Assembly: GCF_002020355.1 (NCBI RefSeq)
Contig: NZ_MPZV01000005.1
Location: forward strand, 293,443 to 357,442
Source: Thioclava sediminum
Lineage (GTDB): Bacteria; Pseudomonadota; Alphaproteobacteria; Rhodobacterales; Rhodobacteraceae
Direction of reading: 5' to 3'
Length of the DNA: 64,000 nucleotides
The position numbers and the translations under genes are program-made. The notes beneath the pieces were generated by a model. That model searched no databases. It saw nothing but the letters and a program-made list of their open reading frames with translations, and was not told the DNA's origin. This document shows, piece after piece, positions 1 through 8,377 of this stretch (position 1 is its first letter; each line of letters begins with the position of its first letter).

Positions 1-44
1 CGCAGCGCGGCCATGATCGCGCGGTCCGTATCGTCGAGCTGCAT
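1..44 (-). CDS. Lrp/AsnC-family transcriptional regulator (N-terminal fragment)
   Basis: Only the first 14 codons are in the window. They read MQLDDTDRAIMAAL, the typical opening of an Lrp/AsnC regulator, where the N-terminal helix leads into the winged HTH. The gene is divergent from arginase, a common arrangement for Lrp-type activators of amino-acid catabolic genes, so it probably controls the arginase operon in response to an amino acid such as arginine or ornithine. The family call rests on a short peptide plus context; the effector is inference. Confidence 0.75.
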   Translation of the reverse strand, partial: MQLDDTDRAIMAAL

Positions 45-56
45 TACCCCTCCGTT

Positions 57-107
57 TTGATCAACTGACTTATCAAATTGATCAAATTTAGTTCCGTTTT
101 GCGCAAA
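57..107. promoter_or_regulatory. Three helically phased palindromes, probable Lrp-type operator
   Basis: TTGATCAA occurs at 57-64 and again at 78-85, and TTTGCGCAAA at 98-107. Their centres are exactly 21 bp apart (60.5, 81.5, 102.5), two helical turns each, so a regulator octamer could bind all three on one face. The array lies between the divergent Lrp-family gene and arginase. A TTGACA at 108-113 just downstream could be a -35 element for arginase, although I see no clear -10 at the ideal distance. Confidence 0.6.
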
Positions 108-165
108 TTGACAAGCGAAACCTCTGCGCCATTTCGTCAGACTAAGACCAACAAGGGAGATTTCG

Positions 166-1092
166 ATGACACGCACAGTTTCGATTCTGGGCGCGCCTAT
201 TCAAACTGGCGCTTCGCAACCCGGCTGCATCATGGGTCCGGCCAGTCTGCGCATCGCGGGGCTGGGCGACATCCTGACCGAGCTGGGCTGGGAGGTGGAT
301 GATCTGGGCGACCTGTCGATCGCCCCGCAAGAGCCGGTGCCGCACAAGAATCCCGCGATCCACGATCTGGCCGAAACCCGTGCCTGGATCGAGGCGCTCT
401 CGCAGGCGGCGTTCGATGCCGCGCAGACCCATGACCGCCCGATCTTCATCGGCGGCGATCATGCGCTGGCCGCAGGCACGCTGAGCGGCCTCGCACGGCA
501 CGCGAAGACGCAAGATCGCCCCTTGTTCGTCCTGTGGCTCGACGCCCACCCGGACCTGCACACGCTGGAAACCACGACCAGCGGCAACCTGCATGGCACC
601 CCCGTGGCCTATGTCACCGGCCAACCCGACTTCGAGGCCTTCCCGCCGCTAGAAGCCAGTATCGATCCGAAGAATTTCTGCATGATGGGCATCCGCTCGG
701 TCGATCCGGCGGAACGCGCGCGCATCAAGCAGATCGGCTTGGAAGTCCATGACATGCGCGCCATCGACGAGACCGGCGTGCTGGCGCCCCTGCGCGCCTT
801 CCTCGACCGCGTGCGCGAAGCCAACGGCCTTCTACATGTCAGCTTCGACGTCGATTTCCTTGACCCCGGCATCGCGCCCGCCGTGGGCACCACCGTGCCG
901 GGCGGCGCCACGTTCCGCGAGGCGCATCTGATCATGGAAGAGGTCGGCGACAGCGACCTCGTGACCTCGCTCGACATTGTCGAGCTCAACCCTTTCCTCG
1001 ACGAACGCGGCCGCACGGCGAAACTGCTCTGCGACCTCGCAGCCAGCCTCTTTGGCCGCCGCGTTCTCGACCGCATGACACGGAGCTTTTGA
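166..1092 (+). CDS. rocF: Arginase
   Basis: Cytosolic manganese enzyme that hydrolyses L-arginine to L-ornithine and urea. The 308-residue protein has the family metal-binding motifs: GGDH at about residues 96-99, DAHPD at 126-130, and a later SFDVDFLDP block followed by the conserved P-G-T region. Length is normal for arginases (about 300). The ATG follows a purine-rich AAGGGAG. Its stop overlaps the next start (TGATG), so it is probably translationally coupled to ornithine cyclodeaminase, giving an arginine-to-proline route. A ureohydrolase of neighbouring specificity is possible, but the ornithine cyclodeaminase partner favours arginase. Confidence 0.93.
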   Translation: MTRTVSILGAPIQTGASQPGCIMGPASLRIAGLGDILTELGWEVDDLGDLSIAPQEPVPHKNPAIHDLAETRAWIEALSQAAFDAAQTHDRPIFIGGDHALAAGTLSGLARHAKTQDRPLFVLWLDAHPDLHTLETTTSGNLHGTPVAYVTGQPDFEAFPPLEASIDPKNFCMMGIRSVDPAERARIKQIGLEVHDMRAIDETGVLAPLRAFLDRVREANGLLHVSFDVDFLDPGIAPAVGTTVPGGATFREAHLIMEEVGDSDLVTSLDIVELNPFLDERGRTAKLLCDLAASLFGRRVLDRMTRSF

Positions 1093-2147
1093 TGGATATG
1101 TTCCCTCTCGCCCCCTCCAAACTGGCCTTCGTGCCCTTCGTCTCCGTCGCCAATATGATGAAGCTGGTGAACGAGATCGGCCCCGAACAGGTGATGCGCG
1201 ACCTCGCCGCCTATATTGAAGAGGATTTCCGCCGCTGGCCGGATTTCGACAAGACCCCGCGCGTGGCAAGCCATTCGGCGGAGGGCGTGATCGAGCTGAT
1301 GCCGACCGCGGACGCCGAGAATTACGGCTTCAAATACGTCAACGGCCACCCCAAGAACGGCCGCACCGGGCACCAGACCGTGACGGCTTTCGGCGTGCTG
1401 TCTTCGGTCGCGACGGGCTACCCGCTGCTGATGACCGAGATGACGATGCTGACCGCACTGCGCACCGCCGCCACCTCGGCGCTGGTGGGCAAATACCTCG
1501 CCCCGAAAGGCGCGAGCGTCATGGGCATGATCGGCAATGGTGCGCAATGCGAGTTTCAGGCGCTGGCCTTCCGCGCGATCTGCGGGATCGACACGCTGCG
1601 CCTTTACGACATCGACCCGACGGCGACCGAGAAGGCCGCGAAGAACCTGACCGCGCAAGGGTTCAGCGTCACCAAATGCCGCTCGGCCGAGGAAGCGGTG
1701 GAGGGCGCGCAGGTCATCACCACCTGCACCGCCGACAAGCAATATGCCACGATCCTGACCGACAACATGGTCGGCTCCGGCATCCATATCAACGCGATCG
1801 GCGGCGACTGCCCCGGCAAGACCGAACTGCATCGCGACATCCTCACCCGCTCGGAGATCTTCGTCGAATACCCGCCGCAGACCCGCATCGAGGGTGAGAT
1901 TCAGGCGCTCGACGAAGACCATCCGGTAACCGAGCTGTGGAAAGTCATGCGCGGCGAGGCGGAAGGCCGTCGCGACGCAAAACAGATCACGCTGTTCGAT
2001 AGCGTGGGCTTCGCGATCGAGGATTTCAGCGCGCTGCGCTACATCCATGACCGCGTGAAGGGTGGCGACTACGCGCAGATGCTCGATCTTATGGCAGACC
2101 CCGACGATCCGCGCGATTTGTTCGGGATGCTGACGCGGGCGGGCTGA
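1092..2147 (+). CDS. arcB: Ornithine cyclodeaminase
   Basis: Converts L-ornithine to L-proline and ammonia with bound NAD+, completing arginine breakdown begun by the upstream arginase. The 351-residue product matches the ornithine cyclodeaminase/mu-crystallin family, with a Rossmann-type segment (GMIGNGAQCEFQALAF) near residue 140 and a conserved T-A-D-K-QYATI stretch. The ATG at 1092 overlaps the arginase TGA; an in-frame TTG three bases earlier is less likely. Some bacterial members are diaminopropionate or lysine cyclodeaminases, but the neighbour supports ornithine. Confidence 0.92.
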   Translation: MDMFPLAPSKLAFVPFVSVANMMKLVNEIGPEQVMRDLAAYIEEDFRRWPDFDKTPRVASHSAEGVIELMPTADAENYGFKYVNGHPKNGRTGHQTVTAFGVLSSVATGYPLLMTEMTMLTALRTAATSALVGKYLAPKGASVMGMIGNGAQCEFQALAFRAICGIDTLRLYDIDPTATEKAAKNLTAQGFSVTKCRSAEEAVEGAQVITTCTADKQYATILTDNMVGSGIHINAIGGDCPGKTELHRDILTRSEIFVEYPPQTRIEGEIQALDEDHPVTELWKVMRGEAEGRRDAKQITLFDSVGFAIEDFSALRYIHDRVKGGDYAQMLDLMADPDDPRDLFGMLTRAG

Positions 2148-2216
2148 GCCCCGCTTGCGCTCGGCGCGCGCGCGTGGCACCGAAAGCCAAACGCCCCTTT
2201 CAGACGAGTGCGCGAC

Positions 2217-3527
2217 ATGACCCATCAGACCCATCCCTATGCGGGCGACGGCAGCCACACCGGCAGCTACTACGCGGCTTCGGCCAATCCGGCGCCCTTG
2301 CGCGCAGAACTGGTGGGTGAACAGGAGGCGGATATCTGCGTCGTGGGCGCAGGCTTCTCGGGGCTGTCCACCGCGCTGCATCTGGCAGAAAAGGGCTATA
2401 GCGTCACCGTCGTCGAGGGCGCACGCATCGGCTGGGGCGCCTCGGGCCGCAATGGCGGTCAGGTCGTGAACGGGCTGAACGCCAGCCTCGACGTAATCGA
2501 GAGCCGCTACGGGCAGGACACCGCGAATTTCGTAGCCGGCCTCGTGATGGAAGGCGGCGACATCATCCGCGAGCGCGTCGCGACCTATGACATCCAGTGC
2601 GACCTGAAGCCCGGCAATGTCTTTGCGGGGCTGACGGCCAAGCACATGCAGGAACTGGAAGCGCGCTGGAAGCTCTGGCGCAGCTACGGCATCGACAGTC
2701 AGGATATGCTGAGCCGCGAGCAGATGCGCGAGCACGCGAATTCTGACCTCTATGCGGGCGGCATGATCGATCACAAGGGCGGGCATCTGCATCCGCTGAA
2801 CCTCGCGCTTGGCGAGGCGGCGGCGGTCGAGAAGCTCGGCGGCACGATCTACGAGATGTCGCCCGTCACGTCCGTCGACACCGAAGCCGCGCGCCCGGTG
2901 ATCAAGACCGCGAAGGGCCAGATCACCGCGAAGACGCTTGTGCTGTGCGGCAATGCCTATCTCGGCCATGTTGTGCCCACGCTGGAGCGCCGCGTGATGC
3001 CCGTCTCGACGCAGGTGATGGCGACCGAACCGCTGGGCGAGGCGAAGGCCCACGAGTTGATGCCGTCCGATGCCTGTATCGAGGACGTGCGCTACATCCT
3101 CGACTATTACCGCATGTCCGCCGACAACCGCCTGCTGTTCGGCGGCGGCACGGTCTATGGCGGGGCGGATCCGAAGGACATCAAGGCGAAGCTCTGGAAG
3201 AACCTCGAGAAGGTCTTCCCGCAGCTCAAGGGCACCAAGATCGACTACGCATGGTCGGGCAATTTCGCGCTGTCCTTCAGCCGGGTGCCGCAGATGGGCC
3301 GGATCGGGCAGAACACCTATTTCGCGCATGGCTACTCGGGCCACGGCGTGACCGGGTCGCATACCTTCGGGCGCATCCTGTCGGAGGCGATCAACGGCGA
3401 TCTGACCCGGTTCGACACGTTCGCGAAACTGCCGTGGATCCCGTTCCCCGGCGGGCGCACCTTCCGGGTGCCCTACTCGGTCGCGGGGTCGTGGTGGTAT
3501 GCGCTGCGCGATCGGCTGGGGGTGTAA
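2217..3527 (+). CDS. FAD-dependent amine/amino-acid oxidoreductase (DadA/PuuB-like)
   Basis: Flavoprotein of the DAO superfamily, 436 residues. The N-terminal dinucleotide-binding motif VVGAGFSGLSTALHLAEKG lies near residues 38-56, followed by GWGASGRNGGQV, typical of the gamma-glutamylputrescine oxidase and glycine/sarcosine oxidase group. A C-terminal motif (FAHGYSGHGVTGSHTFGR) closes the FAD site. It lies 69 nt behind ornithine cyclodeaminase and is probably co-transcribed, suggesting oxidation of an arginine- or ornithine-derived amine; substrate is not deducible. An in-frame GTG at 2208 is an alternative start; ATG 2217 has a GACGAG about 8 nt upstream. Confidence 0.85.
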   Translation: MTHQTHPYAGDGSHTGSYYAASANPAPLRAELVGEQEADICVVGAGFSGLSTALHLAEKGYSVTVVEGARIGWGASGRNGGQVVNGLNASLDVIESRYGQDTANFVAGLVMEGGDIIRERVATYDIQCDLKPGNVFAGLTAKHMQELEARWKLWRSYGIDSQDMLSREQMREHANSDLYAGGMIDHKGGHLHPLNLALGEAAAVEKLGGTIYEMSPVTSVDTEAARPVIKTAKGQITAKTLVLCGNAYLGHVVPTLERRVMPVSTQVMATEPLGEAKAHELMPSDACIEDVRYILDYYRMSADNRLLFGGGTVYGGADPKDIKAKLWKNLEKVFPQLKGTKIDYAWSGNFALSFSRVPQMGRIGQNTYFAHGYSGHGVTGSHTFGRILSEAINGDLTRFDTFAKLPWIPFPGGRTFRVPYSVAGSWWYALRDRLGV

Positions 3528-3566
3528 GCCCCCTGCCCGCGACGCCAGTGATGCGGAGAGACGCGC

Positions 3567-4409
3567 TTACAGCGCGACGCCGCGCCGCCCGGCCAGATCG
3601 GTAAAATACTGCCAAGCCACGCGGCCCGAACGCGCCCCGCGCGTCGCCTGCCATTCGATGGCCTCGGCGCGCAGGTCTTCGTCGGAAATCTCCACGCCAT
3701 AGCTGTCGCAATAGCCGCGGATCATCGTGAGGTATTCGTCCTGCGAACACGGGTGGAAGCCCAGCCACAGCCCAAAACGATCGGACAGCGAGACTTTCTC
3801 CTCCACCGCCTCGGACGGGCTGATCGCAGTCGAACGCTCGTTCTCGATCATGTCGCGCGGCATCAGGTGGCGGCGGTTCGACGTCGCATAGAGGATCACG
3901 TTCGCGGGCCGCCCCTCGATCCCGCCATCCAGCACCGCCTTGAGCGATTTGTAATGCTGGTCGTCATGGCTAAACGAGAGGTCATCGCAGAACAGGATGA
4001 AGCGCATCTCGGGCGCGTCGCGCAGATGCGCGAGCAGACGGCCGACCGAGGGCAGATCCTCGCGTGCAAGCTCCACCAGCTTGAGCGGCAGCCCCTCGGC
4101 CACCGCTGCCGCGTGGGCCGCTTTCACGAGCGAGGACTTTCCCATCCCGCGCGCGCCCCAGAGAAGCGCGTTGTTCGCAGCCGCCCCGCGCGCAAACTGC
4201 AGCGTGTTGGCCAGCAGCGTGTCGCGCGAGCGGTCGATGCCGTGCAGCAGGCTGAGGTCGACGCGGTTCACCTGCGGCACGGGCTCCAGCCGATCCGGCG
4301 CCGTGTGCCAGATGAACGCGCTGGCCGAGGCGAAGTCGGGCGCGGGCTGCGGAGCGGGCGAGAGCCGCTCCAGCGCCGTGGCGATCCGGTTCAGCGCCGC
4401 GTCACTCAT
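3567..4409 (-). CDS. DUF815-family AAA+ ATPase
   Basis: A 280-residue P-loop ATPase of the DUF815 family. Walker [10 protein letters not shown] is at about residues 85-93, a Walker B-like [10 protein letters not shown] follows, and a sensor segment ([13 protein letters not shown]) comes later. Biochemical function is unknown. The start codon overlaps the tatC stop by 4 nt (ATGA), making it the fourth gene of a tatABC operon and suggesting, but not proving, a link to protein export or envelope quality control. It converges with the flavin oxidoreductase gene. Confidence 0.88.
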   Translation of the reverse strand: MSDAALNRIATALERLSPAPQPAPDFASASAFIWHTAPDRLEPVPQVNRVDLSLLHGIDRSRDTLLANTLQFARGAAANNALLWGARGMGKSSLVKAAHAAAVAEGLPLKLVELAREDLPSVGRLLAHLRDAPEMRFILFCDDLSFSHDDQHYKSLKAVLDGGIEGRPANVILYATSNRRHLMPRDMIENERSTAISPSEAVEEKVSLSDRFGLWLGFHPCSQDEYLTMIRGYCDSYGVEISDEDLRAEAIEWQATRGARSGRVAWQYFTDLAGRRGVAL

Positions 4410-5278
4410 GCCTTGCCGTCCTTCTCGTCCTCTTCGTCCTCGTCATCGTCCCATTCGTCGGGGTCGATCCAGGTGCCTTCGGCGCGCATCCGGGCTTCGC
4501 GGGTCTTCTCGATCCGTTTCACGAGCTGGATGGAAATCTCGTAGAGACCGTAAACCACCGTGAACAGAATGACCTGAGAGATCACATCCGGGGGCGTGGC
4601 GATCGCCGCCACCACGAGGATCGCGACCACCGCGTATTTGCGCATGTTGCCGAGACCTTCGGAGGACACGAGCCCCGCCTTGCCCATCAGCGACAGCAGC
4701 ACGGGCAGCTGGAAGCAGATCCCGAAAGCCATGACGAACTTGATCGTCAGGTTGAGATATTCCTGCACCGAACCCTGGAAGCCGATGGCGGCCATCTCGT
4801 TCGCGCCCGAAGTCGCGCCGATCTCGCCCTGCTGGAAGCCGAGGAAGAAGTTAAAGGCCAGCGGCAGGATGATGTAATAGGCAAACGCCGCGCCAAGGAA
4901 GAACATCACCGGCGAGGCGATCAGGAAGGGCAGGAACGCGTTCTTCTCGTTGCGATAGAGGCCCGGCGCCACGAACCGCCACATCTGATAGGCGATGATC
5001 GGGAAAGCCAGGGCAAAACCGCCGAGGAAAGAGATGTTGATTGCGACGAAGAAGCCTTCCTGCAGCTTGATCAGGTAGAGGCCGCATTGCTCGCCGCGCG
5101 ATTCCAGTGCCGAGCAGACCGGGCGGGTCAGGAAGTTGAAGATCGGGTTCCAGACCGTGTAGCAGACCACCATCGCGACGATGAAGGCCCCCAGCGAATA
5201 GAGGATGCGCGTGCGCAGTTCGGCAAGGTGCTCGATCAGCGGGGCCGAGCTTTCCTCGATCTCGTTATTGTCGCTCAT
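4406..5278 (-). CDS. tatC: Twin-arginine translocase subunit TatC
   Basis: Polytopic inner-membrane receptor of the Tat pathway, which recognises twin-arginine signal peptides of folded proteins. The 290-residue sequence has the diagnostic N-terminal HLAELRTRI and a cytoplasmic [17 protein letters not shown] segment, with about six predicted membrane spans. The C-terminus is a charged, strongly acidic tail ([17 protein letters not shown]). It overlaps tatB by 4 nt and the ATPase gene by 4 nt. Likely substrates in this window include SoxB, SoxC, SoxY and the Rieske protein. Confidence 0.97.
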   Translation of the reverse strand: MSDNNEIEESSAPLIEHLAELRTRILYSLGAFIVAMVVCYTVWNPIFNFLTRPVCSALESRGEQCGLYLIKLQEGFFVAINISFLGGFALAFPIIAYQMWRFVAPGLYRNEKNAFLPFLIASPVMFFLGAAFAYYIILPLAFNFFLGFQQGEIGATSGANEMAAIGFQGSVQEYLNLTIKFVMAFGICFQLPVLLSLMGKAGLVSSEGLGNMRKYAVVAILVVAAIATPPDVISQVILFTVVYGLYEISIQLVKRIEKTREARMRAEGTWIDPDEWDDDEDEEDEKDGKA

Positions 5279-5898
5279 GCGTCACCCTTCTTCGCGGCGG
5301 GTTTCTTCGCCGCCGTCTTTTTGGCCGCCGGTTTGGCACCGGTTTTCGCGGCGGGTTTACTGCTCGACTTGGTTGCCGGCTTGGCGCTGGATTTCGCTGC
5401 GGTCGAAGTGCCCGTCTTGGTGCCAGTCGTCTTGGCGCCAGTCTTCGGCGCGGCTTTCTTCGCAGCGGGCTTGGCCGCCGGCTTGCTTGCCGTCTTGGAT
5501 GTCTCGGGTTTGGCCGTCTCGGCCGGGCTCGCCTCGGGTTGGGCTGCCTCAGGCTTGGGCGGCTCCGCGTCGGGATCGGGCTTGAGCGAGGTCTTCCCAC
5601 TCTCGGACCGGCCCGGCTCCCATTTCTCGAACGCATCGGTCGCTTTTTCCAGCGCGTCGAGCCCGAGCGATTTCTTGGACGCCAGCGATTTCAGATCGCG
5701 CACGGAGCCCGCGGCTTCATCAAGCCCGGTATCCTTCGCCGCATCTTCCATCGCCCGCGAAAACTCGCGCCCCATCGCCTTGGCCTTCGCAGTGATGCGG
5801 CCAAGCTGGTGGAACATCTTGGGCAGATCCTTCGGCCCCACGACGATCAGCGCCACGACGCCGATCAGCAGAAGCTCGCTCCAACCGATGTCTAACAT
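5275..5898 (-). CDS. tatB: Twin-arginine translocase subunit TatB
   Basis: Single-span Tat component that works with TatC in substrate recognition. The N-terminus ([21 protein letters not shown], then [13 protein letters not shown]) is typical TatB: a membrane helix, the hinge, then an amphipathic helix. At 207 residues it is somewhat long because from about residue 115 onward it carries a Lys/Ala/Pro/Thr-rich low-complexity tail of PAAKKAA-like repeats resembling histone H1 tails. It sits between tatA and tatC in one operon. Confidence 0.95.
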   Translation of the reverse strand: MLDIGWSELLLIGVVALIVVGPKDLPKMFHQLGRITAKAKAMGREFSRAMEDAAKDTGLDEAAGSVRDLKSLASKKSLGLDALEKATDAFEKWEPGRSESGKTSLKPDPDAEPPKPEAAQPEASPAETAKPETSKTASKPAAKPAAKKAAPKTGAKTTGTKTGTSTAAKSSAKPATKSSSKPAAKTGAKPAAKKTAAKKPAAKKGDA

Positions 5899-5975
5899 GA
5901 GTGCTCAGGCCTCCGGCCGATTGAGGACGCAAAGGCAAACGGGCACCAGCCCGCAACCCCCGAATGCGATCAGGC

Positions 5976-6203
5976 TCAGGCCTTGTCTTTTTCTTTCTGG
6001 ACTTCGTCAGCCGGGGTCACGTCACGTGCCTCGTCGACGGTGCCGTCCTCGATTTCTTTCGAGCCGTCGCTCACGCCTTTCTTGAAGGCGGTGATGCCTT
6101 TGCCGACTTCACCCATGAGCGAGGAAATCTTGCCGCGGCCAAAAAGAACCAGAACCACGACGGCGATCAGAAGAAGGCCGGGAAGGCCGATATTGTTGAG
6201 CAT
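5976..6203 (-). CDS. tatA: Twin-arginine translocase subunit TatA
   Basis: A 75-residue pore-forming Tat component. One N-terminal membrane helix ([19 protein letters not shown]) is followed by the conserved [17 protein letters not shown] amphipathic helix and an acidic C-terminus. The start is the ATG at 6203, preceded by AGGAGAG at a good distance; an upstream in-frame ATG at 6224 lacks this. First gene of the tatABC-DUF815 operon. Confidence 0.96.
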   Translation of the reverse strand: MLNNIGLPGLLLIAVVVLVLFGRGKISSLMGEVGKGITAFKKGVSDGSKEIEDGTVDEARDVTPADEVQKEKDKA

Positions 6204-6324
6204 TGTTGTCTCTCCTCTGGTCACGGGCCCGCCGCCCGCGCCTTATGTCGGTCCCGAGTTTTAGGATCATGCGGGCCTCAATCCTAGAGCGATTCCGCCC
6301 AAACGGGGCTTTGAGGGGCAGATT

Positions 6325-6344
6325 ACTGACAGTTCATTGTCAGT
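6325..6344. promoter_or_regulatory. Perfect inverted repeat, probable operator
   Basis: ACTGACA at 6325-6331 is repeated inverted (TGTCAGT) at 6338-6344 around a 6-nt spacer. It lies 46 nt upstream of an HTH regulator gene and between that gene and the divergent tat operon. Symmetry and position suggest an autoregulatory operator for the neighbouring regulator; this is inference. Confidence 0.5.
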
Positions 6345-6390
6345 TGCCCTCCCTCGCGTTACCCTTCTAGCGACCCGACGGGAGAGCCCC

Positions 6391-6801
6391 ATGACCCGCG
6401 ACGAGCGGCTGCAACAGATCATCGCCATCTTGCGCGACGGCAAGATGCATCGCGCCAGCGACCTGGCCGAGCGGCTGGGCGTTTCCGCCCGCACGATCTG
6501 GCGCGACATGGCCGAAATCTCGGCCTATGGCGTGCCTGTCGAGGGCGAGCGCGGCGTGGGCTACATCCTGCGCCGGGCCGTCGGCCTTCCGCCTCTGGTG
6601 CTGACCCGCGAGGAGCTGTCGGCGCTCGATCACCTGCTCGATCTGGCCGAGGCGGTGGACGATCCGCGCCTTGCCGGAGGGGCCGCGAGCCTCGCCGCGA
6701 AGATCCGCGCCGCCCTGCCCTCTGCGCCGCCCGAACCGTCCGCCGAAGCCTCTCCCGAAGACGCCGGGGAAGGGCTGGCGGGGGGGCCGGGATCACGCTA
6801 G
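6391..6801 (+). CDS. HTH-11/YafY-type transcriptional regulator, short form
   Basis: A 136-residue DNA-binding protein. Residues 1-60 form an HTH_11 winged helix (RLQQIIAILRDGKMHRASDL, then AERLGVSARTIWRDMAEI), like the N-terminus of YafY/DeoR-type regulators. The large C-terminal WYL domain of full YafY proteins is absent; the rest is short and Pro/Ala/Glu rich. ATG 6391 is chosen because GGGAGA precedes it; an upstream in-frame ATG would add a non-coding-like leader. marC follows closely and may be co-transcribed. Target unknown. Confidence 0.8.
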   Translation: MTRDERLQQIIAILRDGKMHRASDLAERLGVSARTIWRDMAEISAYGVPVEGERGVGYILRRAVGLPPLVLTREELSALDHLLDLAEAVDDPRLAGGAASLAAKIRAALPSAPPEPSAEASPEDAGEGLAGGPGSR

Positions 6802-6835
6802 GCTCGCCCGCGAAACTTGGAAGGGATGCCCCTAC

Positions 6836-7480
6836 GTGATCGGTGCCGAATACATCACTGCTTTCGTGACGCTTTTCGTCATCATCGACCCGATCGGGCT
6901 GGCCCCCGTCTTTATCGCGCTGACGCTGGGCGAAAGCCACCGCGCGCGTCTGCGCATCGCCTTCCGCTCGCTCATCATCGCTGCCGTGCTGCTGACGCTG
7001 TTCGGTATCTTCGGCGACAAGATCCTTGCAGGGATCGGCATCTCCATGCCCGCCTTCCGCATCGCGGGCGGGGTGCTTTTGTTCCTCACCGCGCTCGACA
7101 TGCTGTTCGAACGCCGCACCAAACGCCGCGAGGCGCAGGGCGAGGAGCACGAGGCCGACCCCGAGACCGATCCCTCCGTCTTCCCGCTGGCGACGCCGCT
7201 GCTGGCAGGTCCCGGCGCGATGGCCACGATGATCCTGCTGGCAGGGCGCGAGGGCGGCGACTGGCTGCATGTCGTGGCGATCATCGCCATGATGCTTCTG
7301 GTGCTGGGCTGTGTCCTCGTGATGTTCCTGCTCGCCACGCCGATCGAGCGCGCGCTGGGGCGCACCGGCACGATGGTCGTCACCCGGCTTCTCGGGATGC
7401 TGCTGGCCGCGCTGGCGATCCAGTTCATCCTCGACGGGCTGCACGGTGCGGGGTTGATGGGCGGCGTCCCGACCGGCTGA
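6836..7480 (+). CDS. MarC-family integral membrane protein
   Basis: A 214-residue membrane protein of the MarC/UPF0056 family, with about six hydrophobic spans. The N-terminal FVTLFVIIDPIGLAPVFIAL is the family hallmark, and a P-LAGPGA motif follows mid-protein (FPLATPLLAGPGAMATMI). The GTG start at 6836 is preceded by AAGGGA with 9 nt spacing. Function of the family is unresolved; the historic link to multiple antibiotic resistance is not well supported. Confidence 0.88.
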   Translation: MIGAEYITAFVTLFVIIDPIGLAPVFIALTLGESHRARLRIAFRSLIIAAVLLTLFGIFGDKILAGIGISMPAFRIAGGVLLFLTALDMLFERRTKRREAQGEEHEADPETDPSVFPLATPLLAGPGAMATMILLAGREGGDWLHVVAIIAMMLLVLGCVLVMFLLATPIERALGRTGTMVVTRLLGMLLAALAIQFILDGLHGAGLMGGVPTG

Positions 7481-7551
7481 GGCAATCCGCCCTCTGGGAA
7501 AGTCACCTGAGCGGACCTATCTGAAAGAGATCGGTAGGGGTAACGAGGATC

Positions 7552-8145
7552 ATGGTGGAGACGATCATCAGCGAAAACTGGGGACGGCTGGTCTATCTGA
7601 GCCTCCTGCTCGTCGCCGTGGGCGGGTATTTCGTGCTGGAGATCCGCCGCCGCCCCGGGCGCACCATGCAACAGGCTGCGATCTGGGGACTGATCTTTCT
7701 CGGCACGCTCGCCGCGGTCGGGCTCTGGACCGATATCCAGCGGCAAGTCTCGATCCCCGATCAGGCGGTGATGCGCGATGGCCGCATCGAGGTGCCGCAA
7801 GCGCCCGACGGGCATTATTACCTCACCGCCGAGGTCAACGGCACGCCGATCCGCTTCGTCGTCGATACCGGCGCGAGCCAGATCGTGCTGACCCAGCGCG
7901 CCGCCGAGCGCGCGGGCATCAACACTTCCGATCTCGCCTATATCGGGCAGGCGCGCACCGCCAATGGCATCGTCGCGACCGCGCCGGTGCGGCTGGAGCG
8001 CTTTGATCTGGGGCCGATCCACGACAGCAACCTGCGTGCCGTGGTCAATCGCGGCTCGATGGACACCTCGCTTCTGGGCATGACCTACCTCACCCGCTTC
8101 GCGAAGGTGGAATTCGCGCGGGGCACGCTGATCCTCGAACGCTGA
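7552..8145 (+). CDS. Membrane-anchored retropepsin-like aspartic protease (TIGR02281 type)
   Basis: A 197-residue protein with two N-terminal hydrophobic segments (about residues 11-31 and 44-60), then a single retropepsin-like fold with catalytic motif FVVDTGASQIVLT near residues 104-116. The second half of the fold shows a short-loop LLGMTYLTRF, typical of clan AA single-domain proteases that act as dimers. The protease domain is probably periplasmic. Substrate unknown; this type is common in alphaproteobacteria. Confidence 0.85.
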   Translation: MVETIISENWGRLVYLSLLLVAVGGYFVLEIRRRPGRTMQQAAIWGLIFLGTLAAVGLWTDIQRQVSIPDQAVMRDGRIEVPQAPDGHYYLTAEVNGTPIRFVVDTGASQIVLTQRAAERAGINTSDLAYIGQARTANGIVATAPVRLERFDLGPIHDSNLRAVVNRGSMDTSLLGMTYLTRFAKVEFARGTLILER

Positions 8146-8265
8146 GCGGGCCCGGCCCGCAATCGTCGTGATCCTGCCTTTTTTGCGCCTCAATCTTTGC
8201 CGAGGCTCCGAGGGCGCCCGCCGCTCAGGCCGCGCCACTCAGGCTTCGTTACGAGGAAAACACGC

Positions 8266-8376
8266 ATGGTTGCTTTCGACACTTTCGCTCTCGCGATCAT
8301 CACCGTCGCCGCCATTCGCGAAGCCTATCTCCGCCTGCGCCCGATGATGCGCTCTGCCGAAGCAGAACGCGGCTAA
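8266..8376 (+). CDS. Small 36-residue protein
   Basis: Reads MVAFDTFALAIITVAAIREA followed by YLRLRPMMRSAEAERG. A GAGGA sits about 10 nt upstream of the ATG, and codon third positions are mostly G/C like true genes here. The first half is a short hydrophobic/amphipathic helix and the second half is basic, so it may be a small membrane-associated peptide. Its stop lies 1 nt from the convergent glycerate kinase stop. Function unknown. Confidence 0.5.
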   Translation: MVAFDTFALAIITVAAIREAYLRLRPMMRSAEAERG

Positions 8377-8377
8377 G

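Noticed and set aside
609..3362. A very long open frame on the minus strand (917 codons) opposite arginase, ornithine cyclodeaminase and the flavin oxidase
   Set aside because: It spans three recognised genes on the other strand, and its product is Arg/His/Ala-rich with no domain. Long antisense open frames are expected at this GC content.
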